A stretch of 5,572 nucleotides of DNA from Pelotomaculum sp. GTDB lineage: Bacteria > Bacillota > Desulfotomaculia > Desulfotomaculales > Pelotomaculaceae. A program made the translations under genes and the position numbers. The stretch is from assembly GCA_022839445.1 (NCBI GenBank), contig JALHFC010000077.1:1-5572 (forward strand). The letters are read 5' to 3'. The notes under the pieces are model-generated. The model was not told the origin of the DNA. It saw nothing but the letters and a program-made list of their open reading frames with translations, and did not search any database. Shown one piece after another: positions 1 to 5,572 of this stretch (position 1 is its first letter; each line of letters starts with the position of its first letter).

Positions 1-1379
1 ATGCCTTCTTTGATGATCCGGCTCTTTATGTTGTAGCGGGAATATATCCGGCGGTATGCCTGGTTAGCCAGATGTGCTGATTCATAGCGGCCCAGGATGA
101 CTTTAGATTTACCGGCTTCGGCGGCGGGCGCAAGACTGGCCCCGTCATGGATTTGGGCATTCCGGTATAACTCCATAGCTTTTGCATGACCGGCTGTAAC
201 TGACAATTCATATTGTTTAGGGCGGTGTAAACGGCCATTAAAATAGGAGAAACTGCGATCGCCGATACTGCCGAAACTATACCAGGCAAAAACAGCTTTG
301 CCACCGTTTTTTAGAATAAACTTTTCCCGGGACATTTCTGACAAATCCAGCCTGCTTGTTTTATATGAGTTATATTCAAAGCCCTTTTCATATACCCGCG
401 CAACAGCATAAGCGCAGGGGTATTGTACTGTTGAGGGTAACTGCACGTAGGGCAGGTTGCCGGTAATTAGTTGGTTGGTGGTTACCTTGTTGCGATGAAT
501 ATGCCCGCAAAAAATACCGCATACATTGGGGAAGGGTTTGATAGTATCCCGGAACTCTTTGTAGTTTTTAATCCCAAACCACACGTCTAAACCGTTGTTG
601 GGGTGGTGAAGAAACAAATAGGAGGGACGTCCTATGTTTTTTCTTAACATACTCTCTACCCATTGCATTTGAGCCGGTTCAATATATCCCCAGTTATTGT
701 TTTTTGTGCAGGAGTCAATTAAAAGAAATTGATGCTCCCTAAAAATTCTACTTGCGTAAGTTTTTTCACGGCCGGCTATGTAGTTTAGGAAACCCTGCTC
801 GCCAATTCCGGATTTTTTTTCATACTTGTCATGGTTGCCTATGCATAGGAGGTACGGGGTATCCCCAAAACAGGGCAACAACTGTTTCCGTAGTTTTATG
901 TATTGTAATTGACTGGCTGAGTCGGTGAGGTCGCCTGTAATAACAGCCAGGTCAATGTTTCGCCTCTTACTGTCCAAGATGCATTGGGTCAAGAGATCGC
1001 CTGAATATTCTACCAACTTGCCCAAGTAAATCTCTCTGATATCTCCTATGGGATCTCCGAAAGCAACGTGCGAGTCGCTAAAAATGGCAAAGCTAAACAG
1101 GTATTTTCCGCACGGCCTGGGCAAGGTCCTAAAAGAGTTCAAAGAGCCCCGCGCGCCGTTGCTTTCCACCCGGTACCAGTAGCGTGTAGAAGGTTTTAGA
1201 TTAGGCACTTCGGCCCGGTGAAATGCCGTATCTGATGCAAGGGTAAGCTTGGCTAAGCTGATCGGGTTCTCCCCGACATATACTGTGGTATCAGCGGCTC
1301 GCCCGGGGGTGACCCAGGTTATTACGGCATGGTCGCTGCCGGTGGTGCACAGTTCTTCATTGTTAATGGTTTGGTCCAT
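1..1379 (-). CDS. Metallophosphoesterase with PAP-like N-terminal domain and possible C-terminal SPOR-like domain (partial, runs off left edge)
   Basis: Reading the minus strand from ATG at 1379 gives an uninterrupted frame to the window edge (459 codons, 3' end missing). Residues about 8-85 look like the beta-sandwich N-terminal domain of purple acid phosphatases (HAVITW near 17-22, RYWYRV at 66-71). Residues about 93-330 are a calcineurin-like phosphoesterase with every metal-binding motif visible: D102-x-H104, GDLTD (D150), GNHD (N182, H183), HHP (258-260) and GHIH (H293, H295). It should hydrolyse a phosphomono- or diester with a dinuclear metal centre; the substrate cannot be told. Residues 424-459 (KVILGRY... 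then SRIIKEG) resemble the first half of a peptidoglycan-binding SPOR domain. I see no signal peptide from any start. The start is uncertain: in-frame ATGs also lie at 1394 and 1463, the first upstream stop is at 1512-1514, and none of the three has a good Shine-Dalgarno. I chose 1379 because the N-terminal domain begins just after it. The gene is AT-richer than frd. Confidence 0.88.
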   Translation of the reverse strand, partial: MDQTINNEELCTTGSDHAVITWVTPGRAADTTVYVGENPISLAKLTLASDTAFHRAEVPNLKPSTRYWYRVESNGARGSLNSFRTLPRPCGKYLFSFAIFSDSHVAFGDPIGDIREIYLGKLVEYSGDLLTQCILDSKRRNIDLAVITGDLTDSASQLQYIKLRKQLLPCFGDTPYLLCIGNHDKYEKKSGIGEQGFLNYIAGREKTYASRIFREHQFLLIDSCTKNNNWGYIEPAQMQWVESMLRKNIGRPSYLFLHHPNNGLDVWFGIKNYKEFRDTIKPFPNVCGIFCGHIHRNKVTTNQLITGNLPYVQLPSTVQYPCAYAVARVYEKGFEYNSYKTSRLDLSEMSREKFILKNGGKAVFAWYSFGSIGDRSFSYFNGRLHRPKQYELSVTAGHAKAMELYRNAQIHDGASLAPAAEAGKSKVILGRYESAHLANQAYRRIYSRYNIKSRIIKEG

Positions 1380-1528
1380 TGTATTTGTATCCATACCATA
1401 AAGTATGCCGGTAGATTGCCTTTGTTGCAGGTGATGGTTATTTTTACTTTTGCAGGAGGCCATCCTGACAAATGGTGTATTTATATGTATGTATTTAACA
1501 GTTCGCTGGTTTTATAAAAAATTTTGCA

Positions 1529-1557
1529 AAAATACTTGTTTTAAATGCCCGTGTAAA
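1529..1557 (-). promoter_or_regulatory. Candidate sigma-A-type promoter for the metallophosphoesterase gene
   Basis: On the minus strand, TTTACA (1557-1552; five of six matches to TTGACA) is followed after exactly 17 nt by TATTTT (1534-1529; four of six matches to TATAAT). A transcript would start near 1522, giving a leader of about 60-140 nt depending on the start codon used. The region is very AT-rich, so chance matches are likely, and this is a weak prediction from sequence alone. Confidence 0.3.
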
Positions 1558-1708
1558 AAAGGATTTTTAAAAGAAACGTAGAAATTCTAACGATGAAATA
1601 GGTTTAAAACTTTTTAAGTATTTAAACTATTGTTTGCCATGTAATTATTTATTGGCTGCTTTTTTTGATATTTCCAGGTTTATTTTCATGCAACTTTTTA
1701 GTTAAATA

Positions 1709-1737
1709 TTTACTGTTCGTTAATATGATTGTATTAT
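1709..1737 (+). promoter_or_regulatory. Candidate promoter for the frdCAB operon
   Basis: TTTACT (1709-1714; four of six matches to TTGACA) and TATTAT (1732-1737; five of six matches to TATAAT) are separated by 17 nt. Transcription would start near 1744 and give a leader of roughly 390 nt before frdC, which would contain all the inverted repeats described below. Support is sequence match and position only, in an AT-rich background. Confidence 0.35.
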
Positions 1738-1749
1738 GGGTCTTTGTTT

Positions 1750-1831
1750 GAGTAAGTGTTTTTTAAGAAGCTCTCTAACAGGCATCCCTTTGCGTAGATA
1801 GTAGGGTTAGAGAAAGTGTTATTTTTTGAAG
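1750..1831 (+). repeat. Imperfect direct repeat of about 21 nt flanking an inverted repeat
   Basis: Positions 1750-1770 and 1810-1831 share the pattern GAG-n-AAGTGTT, a T-run, then GAAG, differing by one substitution and a few bases in the T-run. Between and partly overlapping them lies an 8-bp perfect inverted repeat, TCTCTAAC (1772-1779) with GTTAGAGA (1806-1813), with a possible short inner CCT/AGG pairing. The second copy places a run of six T about 8 nt after the stem, too far for a standard intrinsic terminator. It could be an operator, a duplicated element or an attenuator-like fold. Confidence 0.5.
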
Positions 1832-1844
1832 GAGGAGGGATGTG

Positions 1845-1877
1845 GTGAAAGAATAATTTAGTAGAGCTGTCTTTCAC
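1845..1877 (+). repeat. Inverted repeat in the frd leader (7-bp stem)
   Basis: GTGAAAG (1845-1851) is the exact reverse complement of CTTTCAC (1871-1877), with a 19-nt AT-rich loop. It starts just after the strong GGAGG at 1831-1835. Taken alone a 7-bp stem is weak evidence; it matters mainly as one of a row of hairpins in this leader. Confidence 0.4.
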
Positions 1878-1896
1878 GGGATAGCTTTGTTGGTAA

Positions 1897-1961
1897 ACCC
1901 GGTCACGATGCCCGGTGGTTTTTGGAAAGCAGGCGGATAACCGGGTCTTGCCGGAAGGAGG
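1897..1961 (+). promoter_or_regulatory. Structured leader element with alternative pairings, ending in a strong Shine-Dalgarno
   Basis: ACCCGGT (1897-1903) pairs perfectly over 7 bp with ACCGGGT (1940-1946). A second partner, CCCGGT (1911-1916), competes for the same bases (1940-1945). The segment CCGG at 1941-1944 can also pair with CCGG at 1951-1954, directly before the AAGGAGG at 1955-1961. The three pairings exclude one another, the pattern expected of an RNA switch or protein-binding leader, but GC-rich palindromic motifs can pair by chance. I recognise no known riboswitch family. The element is over 170 nt upstream of frdC, so any control would act on transcription or on a short frame here, not on the frdC ribosome binding site. 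Confidence 0.35.
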
Positions 1962-2082
1962 TTTGATGCGCTAAAGAAATCTTATAACATTTCTGTCTGG
2001 TTTGTGGGGTTTTAAGTTGTTGTAGGTTTAGACGGCGCGGGAGGTTGCATTTAGTTAACTAAGTTGCCGCAACTCACTAGCG

Positions 2083-2091
2083 TGCCCGGTG
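2083..2091 (+). repeat. Second copy of the 9-mer TGCCCGGTG
   Basis: The same nine bases occur at 1909-1917 inside the upstream leader fold and again here, 47 nt before frdC. The core CCCGGT is complementary to ACCGGG at 1940-1945, so this copy could compete for the same partner, or both copies could be binding sites for a protein. Confidence 0.4.
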
Positions 2092-2115
2092 TAAGGGGGT
2101 TTAAGCCTGTAAATG

Positions 2116-2133
2116 TCCTTTTGGAAAGGAGAG
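2116..2133 (+). promoter_or_regulatory. frdC ribosome binding site inside a small hairpin
   Basis: AAAGGAGAG (2125-2133) is a good Shine-Dalgarno, with GGAG ending 6 nt before the frdC ATG at 2138, which fixes that start. The sequence TCCTTT (2116-2121) just upstream is a perfect complement of AAAGGA (2125-2130) with a 3-nt loop. The folded form would therefore hide the site from ribosomes. The stem is only 6 bp with two GC pairs, so it may open readily. Confidence 0.5.
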
Positions 2134-2137
2134 TAAT

Positions 2138-2854
2138 ATGGAACTAGCAAAGAATTTGCAGACGACTATAAACAGGTCTCATGGCAAAACCGACCTGTAC
2201 GTCGATCTCGCCCAGTCGATTAGTGGAGTTTTACTTATTGGTTTCCTATGGATGCATATGCTTTTTGTGGCTACCATTGTTGTTAGCCCGGAACTTTTTA
2301 ACACATTATCCGAAGGCCTGGATAAATATTATCTTGCACAGGTTGGTATTCCTGCGACGATCCTGCTGATCATTTTCCATATATTTTTGGCATTACGCAG
2401 GGCGCCGGTACGTTTGCGTGATATGCGGATTACGTATCGGATGGCAAAAATGATGAATCACTACGACACCTGGGTATGGGTCGGACAGGTTGTATCTGCC
2501 CTATTCGTCGGTGTTATGGCGAGCATACACCTCTGGATAATCCTTGGCGCCTGGCCGCTCAGGGCGGCGACAAGCGCCGCGCGTGTAGCCTCTTCCGGAC
2601 CGGCCGATGTAACGTGGGGCGCCTTTACTTTCCCGTTCTTTATTGTGTTTTACGTGATATTCCTGATTGCTGGAGAATACCACGGCGGTTTCGGCCTGTA
2701 CCGCATCCTGGTTAAGTGGGGCTGGTGGGAGCGTCACACAATGGGCTGGGTACTGAAAGGTATAACCGTTATAATTGTTTGTCTTGGCTTTGCAGCTTTA
2801 TATACATTTACACAAATAGCTGCTAATCTGCCGGCGGGAGGTGCCATACATTGA
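2138..2854 (+). CDS. frdC: Succinate dehydrogenase/fumarate reductase cytochrome b subunit (di-heme, type B)
   Basis: The 238-residue membrane anchor of succinate:quinone oxidoreductase carries electrons between FrdB and menaquinone. Five hydrophobic helices lie at about 24-49, 65-87, 112-137, 161-183 and 203-228. The four axial heme ligands of the Wolinella FrdC family are recognisable: H40 (WMHMLFV), H81 (IIFHIFLALR), H131 (SIHLW) and H182 (GEYHGGFGLYR), so two b hemes are expected. E180, two residues before H182, matches the glutamate of the Wolinella 'E-pathway' that couples proton movement to heme reduction. The segment between helices I and II is about eight residues shorter than in Wolinella; D62 or E59 may stand in for the quinol-site glutamate E66. 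The ATG is fixed by the Shine-Dalgarno at 2125-2133. It is the first gene of the operon and overlaps frdA by 4 nt. The name sdhC is equally valid, because direction of catalysis cannot be read from sequence. Confidence 0.96.
   Translation: MELAKNLQTTINRSHGKTDLYVDLAQSISGVLLIGFLWMHMLFVATIVVSPELFNTLSEGLDKYYLAQVGIPATILLIIFHIFLALRRAPVRLRDMRITYRMAKMMNHYDTWVWVGQVVSALFVGVMASIHLWIILGAWPLRAATSAARVASSGPADVTWGAFTFPFFIVFYVIFLIAGEYHGGFGLYRILVKWGWWERHTMGWVLKGITVIIVCLGFAALYTFTQIAANLPAGGAIH
2837..2842 (+). promoter_or_regulatory. frdA ribosome binding site supporting a TTG start
   Basis: GGAGGT lies inside the last codons of frdC, 8 nt before TTG at 2851. This strong, well-spaced site justifies the non-ATG start. 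The next in-frame methionine is residue 54, after the FAD-binding fold has begun, so it cannot be the true start. Confidence 0.8.
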
Positions 2855-4677
2855 GCGCAAAAAATACTTACATTTCTGATGTCTTAGTAATCGGCGCAGG
2901 CCTTGCTGCAGAGCGTTCCGCTATTGAATGCGCTTCGGCTGGTTTAAACGTGATCATCCTGAGCCTGGTGCCGCCGCGCCGTTCACACAGTACTGCTGCT
3001 CAGGGAGGCATGCAGGCTTCCCTGGGGAACATTGCGATGGGCAAGGGCGACAGCCCCGAGATCCACTTTGCGGATACTGTAAAGGGTTCGGACTGGGGTT
3101 GCGACCAGGAAGTTGCCAAGATGTTTTGTGAAACCGTTCCTTCGATGATCAGACAGCTGGATTTCTGGGGCGTGCCCTGGAACCGGGTTACCGCCGGCAA
3201 AAAGAAATACGCCAGCGGTATTGAAACTGAAGACACCAAGGACAAAGAAGGTTTAATCACTGCCCGTGACTTCGGCGGCGTGGCCAAGTGGCGCTGCTGC
3301 TATACTTCGGACGGTACCGGTCACACTGTGCAGTTTGTTGTTGACACGCAGGTCTGCAAGCTGGGGATTCCCGTTCACGACAGGATGGAAGCCATTGCCC
3401 TGATCCATGACGGCGAAACCTGCTTTGGCGCGGTAGCCAGGTGCCTGCGCACCGGTGAGCTGAATGTTTACCTGGCTAAATCAACCATAATTGGCACCGG
3501 CGGCGCGGGTCGTATTTATGCGGCGTCCACCAACGCTGTTATTAACGAAGGCACCGGCGGCGGTATTGCGCTTGCTACAGGTGTTGTTCCCCTGGGCAAC
3601 ATGGAAGCTATCCAGTTCCACCCGACAGGGATGCCTCCTGTATATATCCTGATGACTGAAGGGGCCCGCGGTGACGGCGGCTATCTGCTGGACAAGGACA
3701 TGCACAGATTTATGCCCGACTACGAGCCCAAGAAGAAAGAGCTGGCCTCCCGTGACGTTGTTTCGCGCCGCATGGTCCAACATATCAGGGCCGGCCACGG
3801 CGTAACGAGTAAATATTCCACTCAGCAGCACCTGTGGCTGGACATCCGCCACCTGGGCCGCCAGTGGGTCTGGAAAAACTTGCGTGAGATTGCTACTATC
3901 GCCACCAACTTCAACGGAATCGACCCGGCGAAGGAACTGGTGCCGGTCATCCCGACCCAGCACTACACAATGGGCGGCATCCGCACCAACAAGGACGGCG
4001 CCGCATATGGACTGCAAGGGCTATTTGCTATGGGTGAAGCAGCCTGCTGGGATCTGCACGGATTTAACAGACTGGGCGGCAACTCTCTTGCTGAGACTGT
4101 TACCGCCGGTTATATTTGCGGCAAGCAAGTGGCCAAGTACACCCTTGGCCAGACCAGGAACTTCAACATGAAACTGGTTGATGGCTTTGTTAAGAAAGAA
4201 GAAGAGCGGATTAAAAATCTCATATCCGGTAAAAACGGCCGGGAAAACGTGTATGAAATCAGGGATGCTATGGGGACAGCGATGATGGATCACGTCCACA
4301 TTTTCCGGACCGGCAAATCGCTGGAACAGGGCGTGGCGAAGCTGCAAGAACTGTACAAGCGTTCACTGAAGATCGGACTTCGTTCCTCCGGGCAGGGCGC
4401 TAACCCGGAACTGGCTCAGGCGATCCGGATGCCGGGTATGGTTCGCACGGCGCTGTGCGTAGCATATGGCGCGTTAACGCGTACCGAGAGCCGCGGCAGC
4501 CACTTCCGGGAAGACTACCCGAAACGGGATGATGTGAACTGGCTCAAACGCACACTGGCCTACTGGAAAGAAGGGGCCGACCTGCCCACGCTTGAATACG
4601 AGCCTGTTGCATGTCCAATACTGCCTCCGGGCGACCGCGGATATGGTGAAGCGAGCGCGGGACCAAAGGGCAAATAA
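2851..4677 (+). CDS. frdA: Succinate dehydrogenase/fumarate reductase flavoprotein subunit
   Basis: This 608-residue catalytic subunit interconverts succinate and fumarate using covalently bound FAD on the cytoplasmic face. The dinucleotide-binding loop GAGLAAE is at 15-21, and the FAD-attachment histidine is H46 in RSHSTAAQGG. Active-site residues are in place: H257 (QFHPTG), T269-E270, the catalytic arginine R301 (ASRDVVSRR), H371 (QHYTMGG) and R407 (NRLGGNS). The GEAACWDLHGFNRLGGNS segment (395-412) and the C-terminal ESRGSHFRED are signatures of the Wolinella-type enzymes, and residue numbers nearly coincide with that protein. Start is TTG; its first two bases precede and its last two overlap the frdC TGA (TTGA), so translation is probably coupled. 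frdB follows 30 nt after the TAA. L-aspartate oxidase, the main related flavoprotein, is excluded by the covalent-His motif and the neighbouring frdC and frdB. The name sdhA applies equally. Confidence 0.97.
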   Translation: MSAKNTYISDVLVIGAGLAAERSAIECASAGLNVIILSLVPPRRSHSTAAQGGMQASLGNIAMGKGDSPEIHFADTVKGSDWGCDQEVAKMFCETVPSMIRQLDFWGVPWNRVTAGKKKYASGIETEDTKDKEGLITARDFGGVAKWRCCYTSDGTGHTVQFVVDTQVCKLGIPVHDRMEAIALIHDGETCFGAVARCLRTGELNVYLAKSTIIGTGGAGRIYAASTNAVINEGTGGGIALATGVVPLGNMEAIQFHPTGMPPVYILMTEGARGDGGYLLDKDMHRFMPDYEPKKKELASRDVVSRRMVQHIRAGHGVTSKYSTQQHLWLDIRHLGRQWVWKNLREIATIATNFNGIDPAKELVPVIPTQHYTMGGIRTNKDGAAYGLQGLFAMGEAACWDLHGFNRLGGNSLAETVTAGYICGKQVAKYTLGQTRNFNMKLVDGFVKKEEERIKNLISGKNGRENVYEIRDAMGTAMMDHVHIFRTGKSLEQGVAKLQELYKRSLKIGLRSSGQGANPELAQAIRMPGMVRTALCVAYGALTRTESRGSHFREDYPKRDDVNWLKRTLAYWKEGADLPTLEYEPVACPILPPGDRGYGEASAGPKGK

Positions 4678-4685
4678 CGCAGTAT

Positions 4686-4696
4686 AAGGAGGAGGG
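4686..4696 (+). promoter_or_regulatory. frdB ribosome binding site with two possible starts
   Basis: The purine tract AAGGAGGAGGG can serve GTG at 4696 (only 3 nt after AAGGAGG) or ATG at 4708 (about 12 nt after the second GGAGG). Neither spacing is ideal. Protein similarity favours 4708. Confidence 0.6.
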
Positions 4697-4707
4697 TGAA
4701 GAAGAGT

Positions 4708-5457
4708 ATGGGACGCAAGTTAACAATATCTTGTTTTCGCTACAACCCGAACATCCCGGGCGACAAGCCCAGGATGCAGGATTACGAACTAGAAGAATAC
4801 GAAGGCATGACCTTATTTGTGGCGCTTAACGATATCCGTGAAAAGCTCGATCCCACATTAATGTTTGACTTCGTCTGCCGGGCGGCCATCTGCGGCTCCT
4901 GCGCCATGTTGATCCACGGCAGGCCCAGGCTGGCCTGCAAGACCATGACCAGGACGCTGCCGAACAAGTTTACAGTGATGCCGCTTCCAGTTTTTAAACT
5001 AATCGGTGACCTTTCTGTCGATACCGGCACCTGGTTCAGGGATTTACAAGTAAGGGCTGAAGCCTGGATTCACACCAATAAGAAGTTCGATTTCAACGCG
5101 CTTGAAGTCAGGATGAATAATGAGACTGCCGAGAAAATTTACGATCCGGAGCAGTGCATTGAGTGCGGCTGCTGCGTGGCTAACTGCATAACTGCCAACA
5201 TCCGGCCGGATTTCATAGGCTCGACCGGGATTAACAGGGTCTACCGCTTCCTTATTGACCCGCGGGATGAGCGCTCGGATGCCGAGTACTACGATGTAAT
5301 CGGCAATGAAGACGGCACATTCGGCTGCGTCGGCCTGATGGCCTGTGACGATATGTGTCCAAAAGAAATTCCGCTGCAGGAAAACCTGGCTTATGTGCGC
5401 CGCAAGATGGCTAAAGCCGGCCTGAAGCTCCAATTCCAGGGAGTGAAGATATCGTAG
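4708..5457 (+). CDS. frdB: Succinate dehydrogenase/fumarate reductase iron-sulfur subunit
   Basis: This 249-residue subunit wires FrdA to the b hemes of FrdC. The N-terminal ferredoxin-like domain binds [2Fe-2S] through C57, C62, C65 and C77. The C-terminal domain binds [4Fe-4S] through C150, C153, C156 and C217 and [3Fe-4S] through C160, C207 and C213. All eleven cysteines are present, in CIECGCC, FGCVGLMAC and DDMCPK contexts. I placed the start at ATG 4708 because the resulting MGRKLTI matches the beginning of Wolinella FrdB and gives the same numbering for the first four cysteines. A GTG at 4696 would add four residues (MKKS) and is also possible, being closer to the ribosome binding site. 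It is the last gene of the operon; the stop TAG is followed 17 nt later by a terminator. Compared with Wolinella FrdB it has about ten extra residues at the C-terminus. sdhB is an equally good name. Confidence 0.96.
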   Translation: MGRKLTISCFRYNPNIPGDKPRMQDYELEEYEGMTLFVALNDIREKLDPTLMFDFVCRAAICGSCAMLIHGRPRLACKTMTRTLPNKFTVMPLPVFKLIGDLSVDTGTWFRDLQVRAEAWIHTNKKFDFNALEVRMNNETAEKIYDPEQCIECGCCVANCITANIRPDFIGSTGINRVYRFLIDPRDERSDAEYYDVIGNEDGTFGCVGLMACDDMCPKEIPLQENLAYVRRKMAKAGLKLQFQGVKIS

Positions 5458-5473
5458 CTTATTTAAAGCTGGT

Positions 5474-5510
5474 AAAACCCGCGGAGGCATTGCGCCTGCG
5501 CGGGTTTTTT
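5474..5510 (+). terminator. Intrinsic terminator of the frdCAB operon
   Basis: AACCCGCG (5476-5483) pairs with CGCGGGTT (5499-5506), and AGGC (5485-5488) with GCCT (5494-5497), around a 5-nt loop with a single G-G mismatch. The stem runs into six T (5505-5510). Four A precede the stem, so it may also stop transcription arriving on the minus strand. It marks the operon end just 17 nt after frdB. Confidence 0.93.
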
Positions 5511-5572
5511 CATTATTGTACAGGAAATTGCACCGTGATGCGAAGGTGGTTTAACCTCTGTTCACGATGATA

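Larger units (their letters stand above)
1380..2137. other. Divergent intergenic region without a recognisable protein gene
   Basis: This stretch separates the divergent metallophosphoesterase and frd genes. Positions about 1490-1740 are strongly AT-rich with no coding character and probably hold both promoters. From about 1740 to 2137 the GC content rises and inverted repeats appear (1772-1813, 1845-1877, 1897-1946, 2062-2074, 2116-2130), which suits an untranslated leader of the frd operon. Two strong Shine-Dalgarno sequences (1831-1835 and 1955-1961) lead only to two-codon frames. I compared it from memory with common riboswitch and T-box cores and found no match. The metallophosphoesterase may extend to 1463 if an upstream start is used. 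Confidence 0.7.

Noticed and set aside
26..304. 92-codon minus-strand frame with a hydrophobic start, resembling a signal peptide
   Set aside because: It is in another frame of the same strand within the metallophosphoesterase, whose own frame stays open throughout and has clear family motifs.
1329..1517. 62-codon plus-strand open frame
   Set aside because: It lies antisense to the N-terminal part of the metallophosphoesterase, has no good ribosome binding site and shows no recognisable domain.
1772..1827. Hairpin followed by six T as an intrinsic terminator
   Set aside because: The T-run starts about 8 nt after the stem and the stem is AT-rich, so it does not fit a standard terminator, although attenuation is not excluded.
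1880..1970. Possible c-di-GMP, cobalamin, molybdenum-cofactor or T-box leader
   Set aside because: From memory, none of the conserved cores of these families is present; only generic hairpin potential is seen.
1982..1988. TATAAC as the -10 of a second frd promoter
   Set aside because: The only -35-like sequence upstream (TTGATG at 1963) is 14 nt away, too close.
3481..4017. 178-codon minus-strand open frame within frdA
   Set aside because: It is a shadow of a GC-rich gene; frdA in this stretch encodes its active-site residues, and the antisense product shows no known motif.
5511..5572. Short tail with small inverted repeats (CGTGA/TCACG)
   Set aside because: Five-base pairings in 62 nt are expected by chance, and no start codon with a ribosome binding site or clear gene end is visible.

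Overview
The window looks like the chromosome of an anaerobic, menaquinone-using Gram-positive bacterium, probably a Firmicute of the Peptococcaceae / Pelotomaculum-Desulfotomaculum kind. The grounds are strong purine-rich ribosome binding sites, a TTG start, mixed GC content (GC-rich frd genes, AT-rich spacers), and a succinate:quinone oxidoreductase of the Wolinella type in the order C-A-B. The lineage is an inference from gene character, not from a database match.

Layout. (1) Positions 1-1379, minus strand: a metallophosphoesterase gene that runs off the left edge. It has a purple-acid-phosphatase-like N-terminal beta domain, a complete set of metal-binding motifs, and a C-terminal stretch that resembles the start of a SPOR domain. 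(2) Positions about 1380-2137: a divergent, AT-rich intergenic region with no convincing protein gene. It holds a candidate promoter for each direction and, on the frd side, about 390 nt of probable leader with several inverted repeats, two strong Shine-Dalgarno sequences that lead only to two-codon reading frames, and a small hairpin that covers the frdC ribosome binding site. (3) Positions 2138-5457, plus strand: a compact frdC-frdA-frdB operon encoding a di-heme cytochrome b membrane anchor, a flavoprotein with covalently bound FAD, and a three-cluster iron-sulfur subunit. frdC and frdA overlap at TTGA; frdA and frdB are 30 nt apart. (4) Positions 5474-5510: a strong intrinsic terminator. 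The last 62 nt carry no recognisable gene.

How the genes work together. FrdA interconverts succinate and fumarate on the cytoplasmic side. FrdB passes electrons through [2Fe-2S], [4Fe-4S] and [3Fe-4S] clusters to FrdC, whose two b hemes link to menaquinone in the membrane. Active-site, cluster-binding and heme-binding residues are all present, so the complex should be functional. The sequence does not decide whether it works mainly as fumarate reductase or as succinate dehydrogenase (as would be needed in a propionate-oxidising syntroph). The metallophosphoesterase is divergently transcribed and has no evident functional link to the operon.

The frd complex belongs to a well-known family. The least explained part of the window is the structured leader upstream of frdC.
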